From the NCBI RefSeq assembly GCF_035938995.1, contig NZ_DASZGI010000186.1, positions 1 to 25,158 of the forward strand: 25,158 nt of DNA. Reading direction: 5' to 3'. This DNA comes from DASZGI01 sp035938995. GTDB lineage: Bacteria; Actinomycetota; Actinomycetes; Streptomycetales; Catenulisporaceae. Shown piece by piece: positions 1-7,709 of the stretch. Below the pieces are notes generated by a model. It did no database searches, had not been told where the DNA came from, and saw only the letters and a program-made list of their open reading frames with translations. Made by a program: the position numbers and the translations under genes. Position 1 is the stretch's first letter; each line of letters starts with the position of its first letter.

Positions 1-1058
1 GTGGTGTAGCCCTCGCTCTTGTTCGCCGCGATCGCGAAGTCGTTCGTGAACGTCGTGCTGAGGTTCACCGACGAGGTCGCCGAGCCGATCAGCTCCTCCA
101 TCTTGAGCACCGTCTGCGGGCCGCCGGCCGGCATGATGCCGTCGGACAGGAACTGGCCCTTGTCCTGCGTCAGCGCCGTGATGTAGTCCTGCTTCGAGAC
201 CAGGCTGTTCTGCACGTAGGCCTGCGGCAGCTTGTTCGCGACGTCCGCCGCGGTGTGCGTGCTGATCCAGTGCATCGTGTCCACGAGTGCGTCGACCACC
301 TTCTGCACGGTCGCCTTGTTCGCGTTCACCCAGTCGGCACGGGCCAACACGCCCGCCGCGGGCCAGACGCCGCCGAGCGCGGCCTGGGTTCCGGTGGTGG
401 TGGCCAGGTCGACCGCGGAGTAGGCGATGCCCTTCTGCTCCATCGCGGTGACCGTCGGCTGGGTGGTCATGACGCACTGGGCCGAGCCGCCGGTGATCGC
501 GGCGATCGCGGTCGAGCCCGCGCCGACCGCCAGGCGGTGGATGTCCGAGATCTTGACGCCCTTCTGCACGGCCATGAACTTCGTCAGCGAGTCGGTGCCG
601 GAGCCCAGGTCGGTGACGCCGAGGGTCTTGCCGGAGAAGTCGGCGGCCGAGTGCACGCCGCTGTTGGTGGCGCACATCTCCCGCTCGCCGGGCGCGCCGG
701 ACAGGTTGACCACGTCCTCGACGGCCTTGCCCTTGACCTGGAACTCGATGGTGTGGTTGTACCAGGCCCCGGCCATGTCCACCTGGCCGGACGCCATCGC
801 GTCCTCGGCGCCCACGCCGCCGTCCACCTCGGTGCTCAACCGGACGTTGACGCCGTATTTCGCGTAGTAGCCCAGCTGCTGGGCCAGCTCGTAGGGCAGG
901 TAGATCTGCTTGTCGATGCCGCCGACCATGAGGGTCACGGTGGGCACGCTGCCTCCGCCTGCACCGGCCGAGGCGTTGTTGTTGCCGCTGGAGCACGCGG
1001 CGGCCGCGCCGAACGCAAGCGCGCCCACGATCGACGCTGTGAGGGTCCGCTTGAACAT
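1..1058 (-). CDS. ABC transporter substrate-binding lipoprotein (SsuA/NMT1-like), C-terminus cut by window edge
   Basis: This is the extracellular solute-binding component of the importer encoded upstream on the same strand. I translated 352 codons without reaching a stop, so the C-terminus lies outside the window. The N-terminus is a lipoprotein signal: positive residues (MFKR), a hydrophobic stretch, then a lipobox with Cys22 (AAAC) and a Ser/Gly/Asn-rich linker. The mature part begins with a beta-strand (TVTLMVGGIDKQIYLPYELA) followed by GYYAKYGVNVRL. That pattern, and later segments such as GKTLGVTDLGSGTDS, fit periplasmic-binding proteins of the NMT1/SsuA/TauA type. The ATG at 1058 has AAGGA about 12 nt upstream; a GTG ten bases further out is out of frame. 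The ligand (sulfonate, nitrate, thiamine precursor or another small molecule) cannot be read from the sequence. It follows the permease after a 99-bp G/C-skewed gap. Confidence 0.88.
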   Translation of the reverse strand, partial: MFKRTLTASIVGALAFGAAAACSSGNNNASAGAGGGSVPTVTLMVGGIDKQIYLPYELAQQLGYYAKYGVNVRLSTEVDGGVGAEDAMASGQVDMAGAWYNHTIEFQVKGKAVEDVVNLSGAPGEREMCATNSGVHSAADFSGKTLGVTDLGSGTDSLTKFMAVQKGVKISDIHRLAVGAGSTAIAAITGGSAQCVMTTQPTVTAMEQKGIAYSAVDLATTTGTQAALGGVWPAAGVLARADWVNANKATVQKVVDALVDTMHWISTHTAADVANKLPQAYVQNSLVSKQDYITALTQDKGQFLSDGIMPAGGPQTVLKMEELIGSATSSVNLSTTFTNDFAIAANKSEGYT

Positions 1059-1157
1059 GGCGATGCACGATCCTTTCGAGGGGGTGAGGGTGGACCGAAT
1101 CAGGGTGAGGGTGGTGGGGCTGACCGGGGTGTGGGACGGGGCTTTGGGGGTGGGGGG
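1059..1157. other. G-run-rich spacer between permease and binding-protein genes
   Basis: This spacer is almost pure G/T/A on the plus strand, with many runs of three to six G. It contains a 12-bp direct repeat, GGGTGAGGGTGG, at 1082-1093 and 1103-1114, and ends in GGGGGTGGGGGG. The genes run on the minus strand, so the mRNA copy is C-rich and the G-runs lie on the transcribed DNA strand. No hairpin terminator or promoter is evident. It also carries the AAGGA ribosome binding site of the lipoprotein gene. Confidence 0.6.
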
Positions 1158-2033
1158 CTAGATGGCGACGGCCTCGGAGGGCGCCGGGGGGCGCCAGGAC
1201 AGCAGCCGCTTTTCCAGCAGGGTGAGCAGGAACTCGGCGACCAGCGTGATCACGGCGATGACGAGCATCCCGGCGAAGACCCCGTCCGGGTCGAGGTTGC
1301 CCTGCGCGGTGCGGATGACCAGGCCGACGCCGTGCTCCGCGCCGAGCACCTCGCCGACCAGCGCGCCGACGATGGCGAATCCGAAGGCGGTGTGCAGGCT
1401 GGCGATGATCCAGGTCAGCGCGGACGGCAGGGTGACGTGCCGGACGATCTGCAGGCGGGAGGCGCCCAGTACGCGGACGTTGGCCAGGATGTCGCGGTCC
1501 ACCTCGCGCACCCCCTGGAAGGCGTTGAAGAAGACCACGAAGAACACCAGGACCGCGGCGAGCAGCACCTTGGGCGTCACCCCGATGCCGAACGCGACCA
1601 CGAAGATCGAGCCGAGCACGATGCGCGGGATGGCGTTGACCACCTTGATGTAGGGGCCCAGCACGTCGGCGAGGAAACGGTTCTGCCCGAGCGTGACGCC
1701 GAGCACGATGCCCGCGGCGGCGCCGATGCCGAAGCCGTAGACCGCCTCCTGCAGCGTGGTCTCGATGTCGACCCAGAACGAGCCGAACTCGGTGCCGTGC
1801 TGAAACAGGTCGATCGTGGTCTTCCAGATCCCGGACGGCTGCCCATAGAAGAACGGGTCGACGATGCCGACGCTGGTGAACAGCTGCCAGCCGCCGATCA
1901 CGATCACCGCGAACAGCAGGCGGGCGCTCCAGAGCCACAGGATCCGGCGGCGGCGTGCCCGTTGGGCGACGGTGGTGGCCGACTGGTCCCCGGCGACGGC
2001 CGGGCGGGCCGGGGCGCTCGAGAGGGTGCTCAT
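1158..2033 (-). CDS. ABC transporter permease, SsuC/TauC-like
   Basis: A 291-residue inner-membrane permease that would form the translocation channel of the importer. A basic N-terminal cytoplasmic segment (RARRRR, residues 25-30) precedes a first membrane helix at about 31-53. Further hydrophobic helices lie at about 100-116, 136-152, 155-172, 208-228 and 253-274. The cytoplasmic EAA loop that contacts the ATPase is visible at about 185-204 (NVRVLGASRLQIVRHVTLP), with the conserved Gly of the family. Length and topology are typical of SsuC/TauC-type BPD permeases. The start is the ATG at 2033, inside an ATGA overlap with the stop of the ATPase gene and preceded by GCAGGAG; longer readings of this frame run through the ATPase gene and are not genuine. 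Translational coupling to the ATPase is therefore likely. Substrate unknown. Confidence 0.92.
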   Translation of the reverse strand: MSTLSSAPARPAVAGDQSATTVAQRARRRRILWLWSARLLFAVIVIGGWQLFTSVGIVDPFFYGQPSGIWKTTIDLFQHGTEFGSFWVDIETTLQEAVYGFGIGAAAGIVLGVTLGQNRFLADVLGPYIKVVNAIPRIVLGSIFVVAFGIGVTPKVLLAAVLVFFVVFFNAFQGVREVDRDILANVRVLGASRLQIVRHVTLPSALTWIIASLHTAFGFAIVGALVGEVLGAEHGVGLVIRTAQGNLDPDGVFAGMLVIAVITLVAEFLLTLLEKRLLSWRPPAPSEAVAI

Positions 2034-2890
2034 GCGTTGACTCCTGCCGTGCGTGCGTAGGCGCGCTCCACTTCCTCGCGGAGCGAATCCCAGATCTGGT
2101 GCTGTATCTCGAGAAAGCGCGCGTCGTAGCGGATCTCCTGCACGGCGCCGCGCGGGCGGGGCAGGTCGACGTCGTAGATCGCCTTGACCGAGCCGGGACC
2201 GGACGTCATCACCACGACCCGGTCGGCCAGCGCGACCGCCTCGTCCAGGTCGTGGGTGATGAAGACCACCGCGGGGCGCAGCTGCTCCCACAGGCCCAGC
2301 AGCTCGGTCTGCATGATCGCCTTGGTCTGCACGTCCAGCGCGCCGAACGGCTCGTCCATCAGCAGGATCTTCGGCTCGTTGATCAGCGCCGCGGCCATCG
2401 CCACCCGCTTGCGCATGCCGCCGGACAGCTGGTGCGGGTAGCGGTCCTCGAAGCCGGCCAGCCCCACCCGCCGCAGCCAGTCCCGGGCGAGGGTGCGCGC
2501 CTGCCTCCTGCCCACGCCGCGGAAGACCGGGCCCATCTCGACGTTGCCGAGCACGGTCTTCCACGGCAGCAGGGCATCGGTCTGGAACATGAAGCTGATG
2601 CCGTCGGTGACGCCCTTGACCTCGCGGCCGCCGACGCGCACCGAGCCCGCGCTCGGGCGGTCGAGCCCGGCGATCATGCTGAGCGTCGTGGACTTGCCGC
2701 AGCCGGTCGGCCCCACGACCGCGCAGAACTGGCCGGGCTCGACGGTGAAGGTGACGTCGGCGAGCGCGGTGAAGGCCTCGCCCTTCGGCGTCAGGAACCG
2801 CTTGGTCAGGCCCGAGATCTCGATCCGGGCGTCCGCCCGGCCGAGCAGGCCGGCTGGCGGCGTCTCGGCGACGTCGTGTCGCGTGACCAT
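2030..2890 (-). CDS. ABC transporter ATP-binding protein, SsuB/TauB-like
   Basis: A 286-residue cytoplasmic ATPase that powers the importer. All nucleotide-binding motifs are intact: Walker A GPTGCGKST at 60-68, Q-loop FQTDALLPW around 102-110, signature LSGGM at 155-159, Walker B ILLMDEP at 175-181 and the H-loop His213 in ITHDLDEA. The phrase LLPWKTVLGNV after the Q-loop is characteristic of the nitrate/sulfonate/taurine (SsuB/TauB/NrtD) branch. I chose the ATG at 2890 because AGAGGAG sits about 7-10 nt upstream; 5' extensions of the frame have no family similarity. It is the first gene of a three-gene operon (ATPase, permease, lipoprotein), overlapping the permease by ATGA. The substrate cannot be deduced. 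Confidence 0.93.
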   Translation of the reverse strand: MVTRHDVAETPPAGLLGRADARIEISGLTKRFLTPKGEAFTALADVTFTVEPGQFCAVVGPTGCGKSTTLSMIAGLDRPSAGSVRVGGREVKGVTDGISFMFQTDALLPWKTVLGNVEMGPVFRGVGRRQARTLARDWLRRVGLAGFEDRYPHQLSGGMRKRVAMAAALINEPKILLMDEPFGALDVQTKAIMQTELLGLWEQLRPAVVFITHDLDEAVALADRVVVMTSGPGSVKAIYDVDLPRPRGAVQEIRYDARFLEIQHQIWDSLREEVERAYARTAGVNA

Positions 2891-3362
2891 GTCTACCGCT
2901 CCTCTTCGAGTCGGGTCCTCAGTGGTGACAGACGCTAGGCGTGACGCGCAGTGACGTCGCTGTTTCGCGCGCAACTCGCGTTTTTCGCGTAATGCCTGGT
3001 TGTGTTCGTTCTGTTCGTCCGGCCCGTGTCGCGCGCGGTGACGCGGAGTGAGGGGCGGGGCGCGCCCGTTGCAAACGGTTTCGCCGGCGGTAGCGTCGCA
3101 GTGGGCTGAAATCGCTGGTCGAACGGGACAGATAGCACCGTGGGTACGAGCGGCGCAAGCAGGCAAACCCTCGGATAATCCGGCCCGGACCCTCGTGCTG
3201 AATCAGGACTCTCCGCACATATGGTCGAGCCCTGTCGGCGCCGCTACATTCCTCTTCGTCCGGCCCCCTGAGCCATGGCGCGTCGGGCGCGCCGGACGTT
3301 CTTCACGGGCGGGGCAGGCGCTCGGGCGGCTGCCGGTCCGACTCATCGCGGGAAGAAGAGAC
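2891..3362. other. Divergent intergenic region
   Basis: This 472-bp stretch separates the importer operon (minus) from the secreted-protein gene (plus) and has no credible coding region. Toward the minus strand a TAGCGT hexamer at 2937-2932 lies about 42 bp before the ATPase start, without a good -35. Toward the plus strand TTGCAA (3069-3074), 16 bp and TAGCGT (3091-3096) form a reasonable promoter. The 13-bp inverted repeat CCGTT-gca-AACGG at 3066-3078 overlaps the -35 and could be an operator. A further possible -10, TACATT, lies at 3245-3250. Confidence 0.5.
3069..3096 (+). promoter_or_regulatory. Possible promoter of the secreted-protein gene
   Basis: TTGCAA (-35), a 16-bp spacer and TAGCGT (-10) match the actinobacterial vegetative consensus fairly well. 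An inverted repeat CCGTT-gca-AACGG (3066-3078) covers the -35 box. The implied leader of about 260 nt is long, so a second promoter nearer the gene is possible. Confidence 0.35.
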
Positions 3363-4310
3363 ATGCGGATAACCCATACCCACAGAGCACTGACAAGCCT
3401 CGCAGCGGCCGGCGCACTGGCCGCCGCGACCATGGTCGTCGCCGGTTCCGCGCACGCCGCGCCGGGCCACTACGGAGTCAAGCCGATCCATCCCCCGGCG
3501 GTCGCGGGCCAGGCGGCGCACCATGCCGCCACCGGCGCCGACACCCTGTCGCTGACGACCAGCGACAAGAACGGAGCCGTGTCCCCGACGCCGAAGGTCT
3601 ACCTGGTGTTCTGGGGCAAGCAGTGGGGCACCAAGGACCCGGCCGGGGTCGCGAATGACATGCAGGGCCTGTTCAAGGGCCTGTTCGGCAGCCAGGACAC
3701 CTGGGGCACCATCCTCACCCAATACTGCGAGGGTCTGAAGGCCGGCACCACGAACTGTGGCAGCGCCGGCACGCACGTGGTGCACCCGGCCAGCAGTCCG
3801 CTGGCCGGGGTCTGGTTCGACAACGCGGCCAACGAGCCGGCGAATCCGACGGCCGCGCAGATCGGCTCGGAGGCGGTCAAGGCCGCCGGGCACTTCGGCA
3901 ACAAGACCCAGTCGCCGAACTACACCGCGCAGTACGTCGTCGTGTCGGCGACCGGCACCCACCCGGACGGCTTCCCGAACAGCGGGTTCTGCGCCTGGCA
4001 CGACTCGACCTCGTCCAAATACGGCCGCGTCGCCTACACGAACCTGCCGTACGTGCCGGACATGGGCGCCGGGGCGTGCACCACGTTCACCGACGGCCGG
4101 CTGCTGTCCGGCATCGAGTCCACCGAGACCCACGAGTACGCCGAGACCGTCACCGACTTCTTCCCGACCGACGGCTGGAACAACAGCGCGAACGGTGAGA
4201 TCGGCGACGAGTGCATCAACCTCGACGCCTACGTCAAGCTGACCACCGGCACCTATGACCTGCAGGGCCTGTGGTCCAACGCCGCCAATAACTGCGTCAC
4301 CCACGGCTGA
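3363..4310 (+). CDS. Secreted Phi-1/EXORDIUM-like protein with HEYAE...EIGDEC motif
   Basis: A 315-residue exported protein. The signal peptide is clear: a basic start, a hydrophobic core (about 10-28) and an AHA-AP cleavage site near residue 32. After a variable linker the fold begins with PKVYLVFWGKQWG (77-89). The hallmark lies at 254-284: THEYAETVTD with H257, E258 and E261, then GW and EIGDEC at 279-284. That H-E-x-x-E...E-I-x-D-x-C pattern is what I associate with the Phi-1/EXORDIUM (phosphate-induced protein 1) family and suggests a metal site, but activity is inference. Cysteines at 122, 132, 210, 239, 284 and 311 could form disulfides outside the cell. The ATG at 3363 is chosen for the signal peptide and a GGAAGAAGAG site just upstream. 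It is monocistronic and followed by a strong hairpin. Confidence 0.82.
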   Translation: MRITHTHRALTSLAAAGALAAATMVVAGSAHAAPGHYGVKPIHPPAVAGQAAHHAATGADTLSLTTSDKNGAVSPTPKVYLVFWGKQWGTKDPAGVANDMQGLFKGLFGSQDTWGTILTQYCEGLKAGTTNCGSAGTHVVHPASSPLAGVWFDNAANEPANPTAAQIGSEAVKAAGHFGNKTQSPNYTAQYVVVSATGTHPDGFPNSGFCAWHDSTSSKYGRVAYTNLPYVPDMGAGACTTFTDGRLLSGIESTETHEYAETVTDFFPTDGWNNSANGEIGDECINLDAYVKLTTGTYDLQGLWSNAANNCVTHG

Positions 4311-4324
4311 TTCGTCCAAAACCC

Positions 4325-4369
4325 GCCCGCGCCGTCGGACCGATCGCTGCTCGGCCCGGCGGCGCGGGC
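4325..4369 (+). terminator. Strong GC hairpin after the secreted-protein gene
   Basis: A 14-bp stem (4325-4338 with 4356-4369, one G-T pair) encloses a further CCGA/TCGG pairing at 4340-4343 and 4351-4354. It starts 15 bp after the stop codon. There is no U-run, which is usual for actinobacterial terminators. Confidence 0.75.
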
Positions 4370-4411
4370 ACATGTCTGAGCGAAATCACCCGGGCGGTCA
4401 CGCGCTGTTGT

Positions 4412-4417
4412 TATAGT
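4412..4417 (+). promoter_or_regulatory. Possible -10 box (TATAGT) of the kinase gene
   Basis: TATAGT lies 41 bp before the preferred GTG start of the kinase, in an otherwise GC-rich stretch. No convincing -35 is present 16-18 bp upstream, so an activator or alternative sigma factor may be needed. Confidence 0.35.
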
Positions 4418-4457
4418 CGAAGAGGTCTTGAACACTCCGCGGCTGGCGAGGTTGCGC

Positions 4458-6146
4458 GTGCACGCTCCGCCCAATGTGTTCGAACCCTTACGCGAAGGGG
4501 ATCCCGAGAGGCTCGGCGGCTATCGGCCGCGGGCGCGCCTCGGCTCGGGCGGTATGGGCGAGGTCTTCCTCGCGTTCAACGACTCTGTGTCCAGCGACCC
4601 GGCGCGTCCGGTCGCGGTGAAGGTGGTACGCCGCGAGTTCGCCGACGATCCGCATTTCAGGGCCCGTTTCACGCACGAGATCCGCGCCGCGCGCCGGGTC
4701 GGCGGCCCCCGCGTCGCCCCGCTCCTGGACGCCGACCCCGACGCGGCCCTGCCGTGGCTCGCGACCGCCTACATCCCCGGGCCCACGCTCGCCGACGCGG
4801 TGCACCTCTACGGCCCGTTGCCGGTCGCGAGCGTGATCGTGCTGTTCTCCGCGATCGCGCAGGCGCTCGAGACCATCCACGCCGCCGGGATCGTGCACCG
4901 CGACCTGAAGCCGGCGAACGTCGTCCTCGGCGCCGACGGCCTGCGGGTGATCGACTTCGGCATCGCGCGCGCCGCGGACGCCACCGCGCTGACGCTGACC
5001 GGCAGGTTGCTCGGCTCGCCGCAGTACGTGGCCCCGGAGCAGGTCCTCGGCGAGCCCCCGACACCGCCCGGCGACGTGTTCGCGCTCGGCGCGCTCGCGC
5101 ACTTCGCGGCCACCGGGCGAGCCGCGTTCGGGGAGGGCCCGGAGGTCGGCGTCGTCTACCGTGTCGTGCACGCGCCGCCGGACCTTGCGGGCTGCCCCAC
5201 GCAGCTGCGCGCACTGATCGGCCGCTGCCTGGCCAAGGATCCGGCCGACCGCCCGACCACGGCCGAGATCGCCGAGCTGTGCCAACCCGACGAAGCGCCG
5301 CGCAGCGCCGCCGACTGGCTGCCCCCGGCCGTGGTTTTCGCGATCGACGCCTACGCCGAGGCGCTCGCCGAGATAGCTGCCGATGAAGAGGCCGGCCCCC
5401 GGGACCAGCGTGCCGGACGACAAGCCGACGCGCCGCGAGCCGTCGAGCCGGAAGTCGACCTGCCGGAGCTCTCCGACGCGGTCGCGCCCAAATCGCCCGG
5501 CTCCCGTCGGCCGCGGACGCGCCGGATCTTCCTCGGCCTCGCCGCGGCCCTGACACTGGCGGGCGCCGGCGCCGGTATCGCCCTCGGGATCACGTCCGCC
5601 AACCCGACGGGGACCATCGGCGTACTCCAGGCCGACTCCGGCCACACGCCCTCTCAGAGCGCTAACACCTACCCCGAGCGCCCCCCGCCACCGCCCCCGC
5701 CACCCGGCGAGGGCGGCGGAGGCCCCCCGGGACAACCGCCGCCTCCACCGCCGCCACCGGCCACGCCCACTTCCGTCATCTGGACCGGCACCTTCCGCAT
5801 CACCGACGCAGGGGTCTGGCTCGACAGCCAGCCGCCCGCCCCCGCCACCGGCGGCGCCCACGGCGACGTGCGCGAAGCCGCCCCCGCGCCGACCGCCGAG
5901 CTGTCCAGCGGCGACCCGAGCATCACGAACCTCGCCCTGTGGACCGGGTCCGGAACCCCGACCGGTACGCAGTGCGTGCAGCTCGCCTTCGCCCAGGGGG
6001 TGTCGGAGCTGCACGCGAAGACCGGCGACATCGTCTGCGCGCTGACCGCCCAACGACACGTGGCTGTGCTGCGAATCGACGCGTTCCCGTCCGACGACTC
6101 CGGCGTCACCGCCACTGGGACACTCTGGGGCGGTGCCCCGGGCTGA
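4458..6146 (+). CDS. Membrane-anchored Ser/Thr protein kinase with proline-rich stalk and extracellular domain
   Basis: A Hanks-type kinase of 562 residues from the GTG at 4458, which has GGCGAGG six bases upstream. A TTG at 4428 in the same frame would add ten residues. The kinase domain has the glycine loop LGSGGMGEVF (28-37), Lys55 in VAVKVV, Glu74, the catalytic loop HRDLKPAN (147-154), DFG (166-168) and APE (192-194). A charged linker leads to one membrane helix at about 357-378. Outside, a proline-rich stalk (about 407-436) carries a C-terminal domain of about 120 residues (from VIWTGTFRITDAG) with two cysteines. PASTA repeats are absent, so it is not PknB-like. Its ligand and substrates are unknown. 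Leu11 is encoded by TTA (4488-4490), the codon read by the developmentally controlled bldA tRNA in streptomycetes. Confidence 0.93.
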   Translation: MHAPPNVFEPLREGDPERLGGYRPRARLGSGGMGEVFLAFNDSVSSDPARPVAVKVVRREFADDPHFRARFTHEIRAARRVGGPRVAPLLDADPDAALPWLATAYIPGPTLADAVHLYGPLPVASVIVLFSAIAQALETIHAAGIVHRDLKPANVVLGADGLRVIDFGIARAADATALTLTGRLLGSPQYVAPEQVLGEPPTPPGDVFALGALAHFAATGRAAFGEGPEVGVVYRVVHAPPDLAGCPTQLRALIGRCLAKDPADRPTTAEIAELCQPDEAPRSAADWLPPAVVFAIDAYAEALAEIAADEEAGPRDQRAGRQADAPRAVEPEVDLPELSDAVAPKSPGSRRPRTRRIFLGLAAALTLAGAGAGIALGITSANPTGTIGVLQADSGHTPSQSANTYPERPPPPPPPPGEGGGGPPGQPPPPPPPPATPTSVIWTGTFRITDAGVWLDSQPPAPATGGAHGDVREAAPAPTAELSSGDPSITNLALWTGSGTPTGTQCVQLAFAQGVSELHAKTGDIVCALTAQRHVAVLRIDAFPSDDSGVTATGTLWGGAPG

Positions 6147-6328
6147 GCAACGGCGCGTGCCATGGGTGCCGCGTCGCCGTGCGCTCTCCTGGCCGATTAT
6201 TCGCCCCTGGTTTCCCAAGCGCTCGCCCGGACAGTCACCTTACGGCCGCCTTACGGCGGAACTGTTTGGGATCCGCTGGCGTTTCCCCGATTGGTAAATT
6301 GTCCGGACGGGGAAGTAGGCCGAAGTGG

Positions 6329-6346
6329 ACATGATCGCGGTCATGT
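6329..6346. promoter_or_regulatory. Inverted repeat ACATGA-N6-TCATGT
   Basis: Perfect 6-bp arms separated by six bases, 46 bp before the egtA ATG. The shape suits a dimeric repressor, but no known regulator is recognised. Confidence 0.4.
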
Positions 6347-6361
6347 GCGCCTGCCAGGCGG

Positions 6362-6385
6362 GATTGTCAGTGGGGTCGGACAATC
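6362..6385. promoter_or_regulatory. Inverted repeat GATTGTC-N10-GACAATC next to the egtA start
   Basis: Perfect 7-bp arms with a 10-bp spacer end six bases before the egtA ATG. A third ATTGTC half-site lies at 6298-6303. The position over the likely promoter or start suggests an operator; the binding protein is unknown. Confidence 0.45.
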
Positions 6386-6391
6386 TAAGAG

Positions 6392-7696
6392 ATGCCCACC
6401 ACCCTTCTCGGACGCTATGGGGAGGACGCCTTGGAAGATGATCTTCGGGAGGCGGACGCCGAGGCACACGTGCACGGCGTCTGCTTCAAGACCGGCCCGC
6501 CGGCGCGCACCGGCGTGGAACTGGAATGGCTCGTCCACGACCGCGCCGACCCCCGCACGCCGGTCGCCCCGCAGCGCCTCGACGAGGCTCTCGCGGTCCT
6601 CAGCGCGACGCCGAGTTTGCCCCGCGGCGGCGCGCTGACCCGTGAACCGGGCGGCCAGGTCGAGCTGAGCTCGGCCCCGGCGGACACGCTCGCCGACTGT
6701 GTGGCGGACGTCGACGCCGACCTGGCGGTGCTGCGCCAGGCCCTGGCTTCGCGAGGCCTGGCGCTGGCCGGTCACGGCCTGGAACCGCTGCACGAACCGC
6801 GGCGGGTGCTCGACCACCCGCGCTATCGCGCCATGGAGGCGCACTTCGACCGCGTCGGCCCGTGGGGACGGGTCATGATGCGCAGCACGGCCGCCCTGCA
6901 GGTCAGCCTCGACGCCGGCGACGACTCGCGCGGCGCCTCCGGCTACCGCCGCCGCTGGGAGCTGGCCCACCGGCTCGGCCCGGTCCTGGTCGCCGCCTTC
7001 GCCAACTCCCCGATCCGCCGCGGCCTCCCGACCGGCTGGCTCTCCACCCGGCAGGCCGTCTGGTCCCGCATGGAACCCGACCGCACCCGGCCGCCCCGGC
7101 ACGACCAGGACCCGCGCGCCGCCTGGGCCCGCTACGCCCTCGACGCGCAGGTGCTGTGCCTGCGCCGCCCCGCGCCCGCGGACTGGACCGCGCCGCGCGG
7201 CCTGACCTTCCGCGGCTGGCTGCGCGGCGGGCACCCGGACCTGCGCCGGCCCACCCTCGACGACCTGGACTACCACCTGACCACCCTGTTCCCGCCGATC
7301 CGCCCGCGCGGCTGGCTGGAACTGCGGATGATCGACGCCCAGCCGGGCGAGGGCTGGCAGGTCGCCACCGCGCTGACCGCGGCGCTACTGGACGACCCGG
7401 CCGCCGCCGACGCCGCGTACGAGGCCACCGAGCCGCTGTGCGCCGGAGGTTCCCCGGTGCCGCGCCACAACCTCTGGACCCGCGCCGCCCGCTTCGGCCC
7501 CGCCGACCCGGACGTCGGCAAGGCCGCGCGGGCCTGCTTCGCGGCCGCCGAAACCGCGCTCGGCCGGATGCGCGCGCCCGCGCCGCTGCGCCAGGCGGCC
7601 GGCCGTTTCATCGAGCGCTACCCGGAGCGGGGCCGATGTCCCGCCCACGACCGGCTCGACGCGCTGCGCGACGGCGCGCCCGAGGCACCCGAGTGA
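6392..7696 (+). CDS. egtA: Glutamate-cysteine ligase EgtA (ergothioneine biosynthesis)
   Basis: It forms gamma-glutamylcysteine, the sulfur donor used by EgtB. The 434-residue protein belongs to the GCS2-type ATP-grasp-like ligases. N-terminal CFKTGPP (31-37) and GVELEW (41-46) are followed by REPGGQVELSS (85-95) and RVMMRSTAALQVSLD (160-174), which build the active site in this family. Two starts are possible. The ATG at 6392 has no Shine-Dalgarno and could be leaderless; the in-frame TTG at 6431 has GGGGAGG five bases upstream and would shorten the protein by 13 residues without touching conserved sequence. It is the first gene of egtA-egtB-egtCD, with 13 bp to egtB. Identification rests on motifs and on the neighbouring genes. 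Confidence 0.93.
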   Translation: MPTTLLGRYGEDALEDDLREADAEAHVHGVCFKTGPPARTGVELEWLVHDRADPRTPVAPQRLDEALAVLSATPSLPRGGALTREPGGQVELSSAPADTLADCVADVDADLAVLRQALASRGLALAGHGLEPLHEPRRVLDHPRYRAMEAHFDRVGPWGRVMMRSTAALQVSLDAGDDSRGASGYRRRWELAHRLGPVLVAAFANSPIRRGLPTGWLSTRQAVWSRMEPDRTRPPRHDQDPRAAWARYALDAQVLCLRRPAPADWTAPRGLTFRGWLRGGHPDLRRPTLDDLDYHLTTLFPPIRPRGWLELRMIDAQPGEGWQVATALTAALLDDPAAADAAYEATEPLCAGGSPVPRHNLWTRAARFGPADPDVGKAARACFAAAETALGRMRAPAPLRQAAGRFIERYPERGRCPAHDRLDALRDGAPEAPE

Positions 7697-7709
7697 AGGA
7701 AGGCCCATC

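Larger units (their letters stand above)
6147..6391. other. Control region between the kinase gene and egtA
   Basis: This 245-bp gap is dense in symmetry. CTTACGG occurs twice with 11-bp period (6239-6245 and 6250-6256); the second copy sits in the hairpin CCGCC-ttac-GGCGG (6246-6259), which may end kinase transcription. ATTGTC occurs at 6298-6303. Near egtA come the inverted repeats at 6329-6346 and 6362-6385, listed separately. Confidence 0.5.

Noticed and set aside
255..2060. Long plus-strand open frame of about 600 codons opposite the importer genes
   Set aside because: Its product is Arg/Gly/Asp/His-rich without any domain, and it lies antisense to clearly homologous lipoprotein and permease genes; a GC-codon-bias shadow.
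6127..6139. GGGGC-ggt-GCCCC hairpin at the end of the kinase gene as terminator
   Set aside because: It lies within the coding sequence, has only a 5-bp stem and a 3-base loop, and is common by chance at this GC content.
6239..6256. CTTACGG repeat with 11-bp period upstream of egtA as another SARP site
   Set aside because: The core differs from the TATC repeats, and the second copy is explained by a CCGCC-ttac-GGCGG hairpin; kept only as part of the intergenic description.
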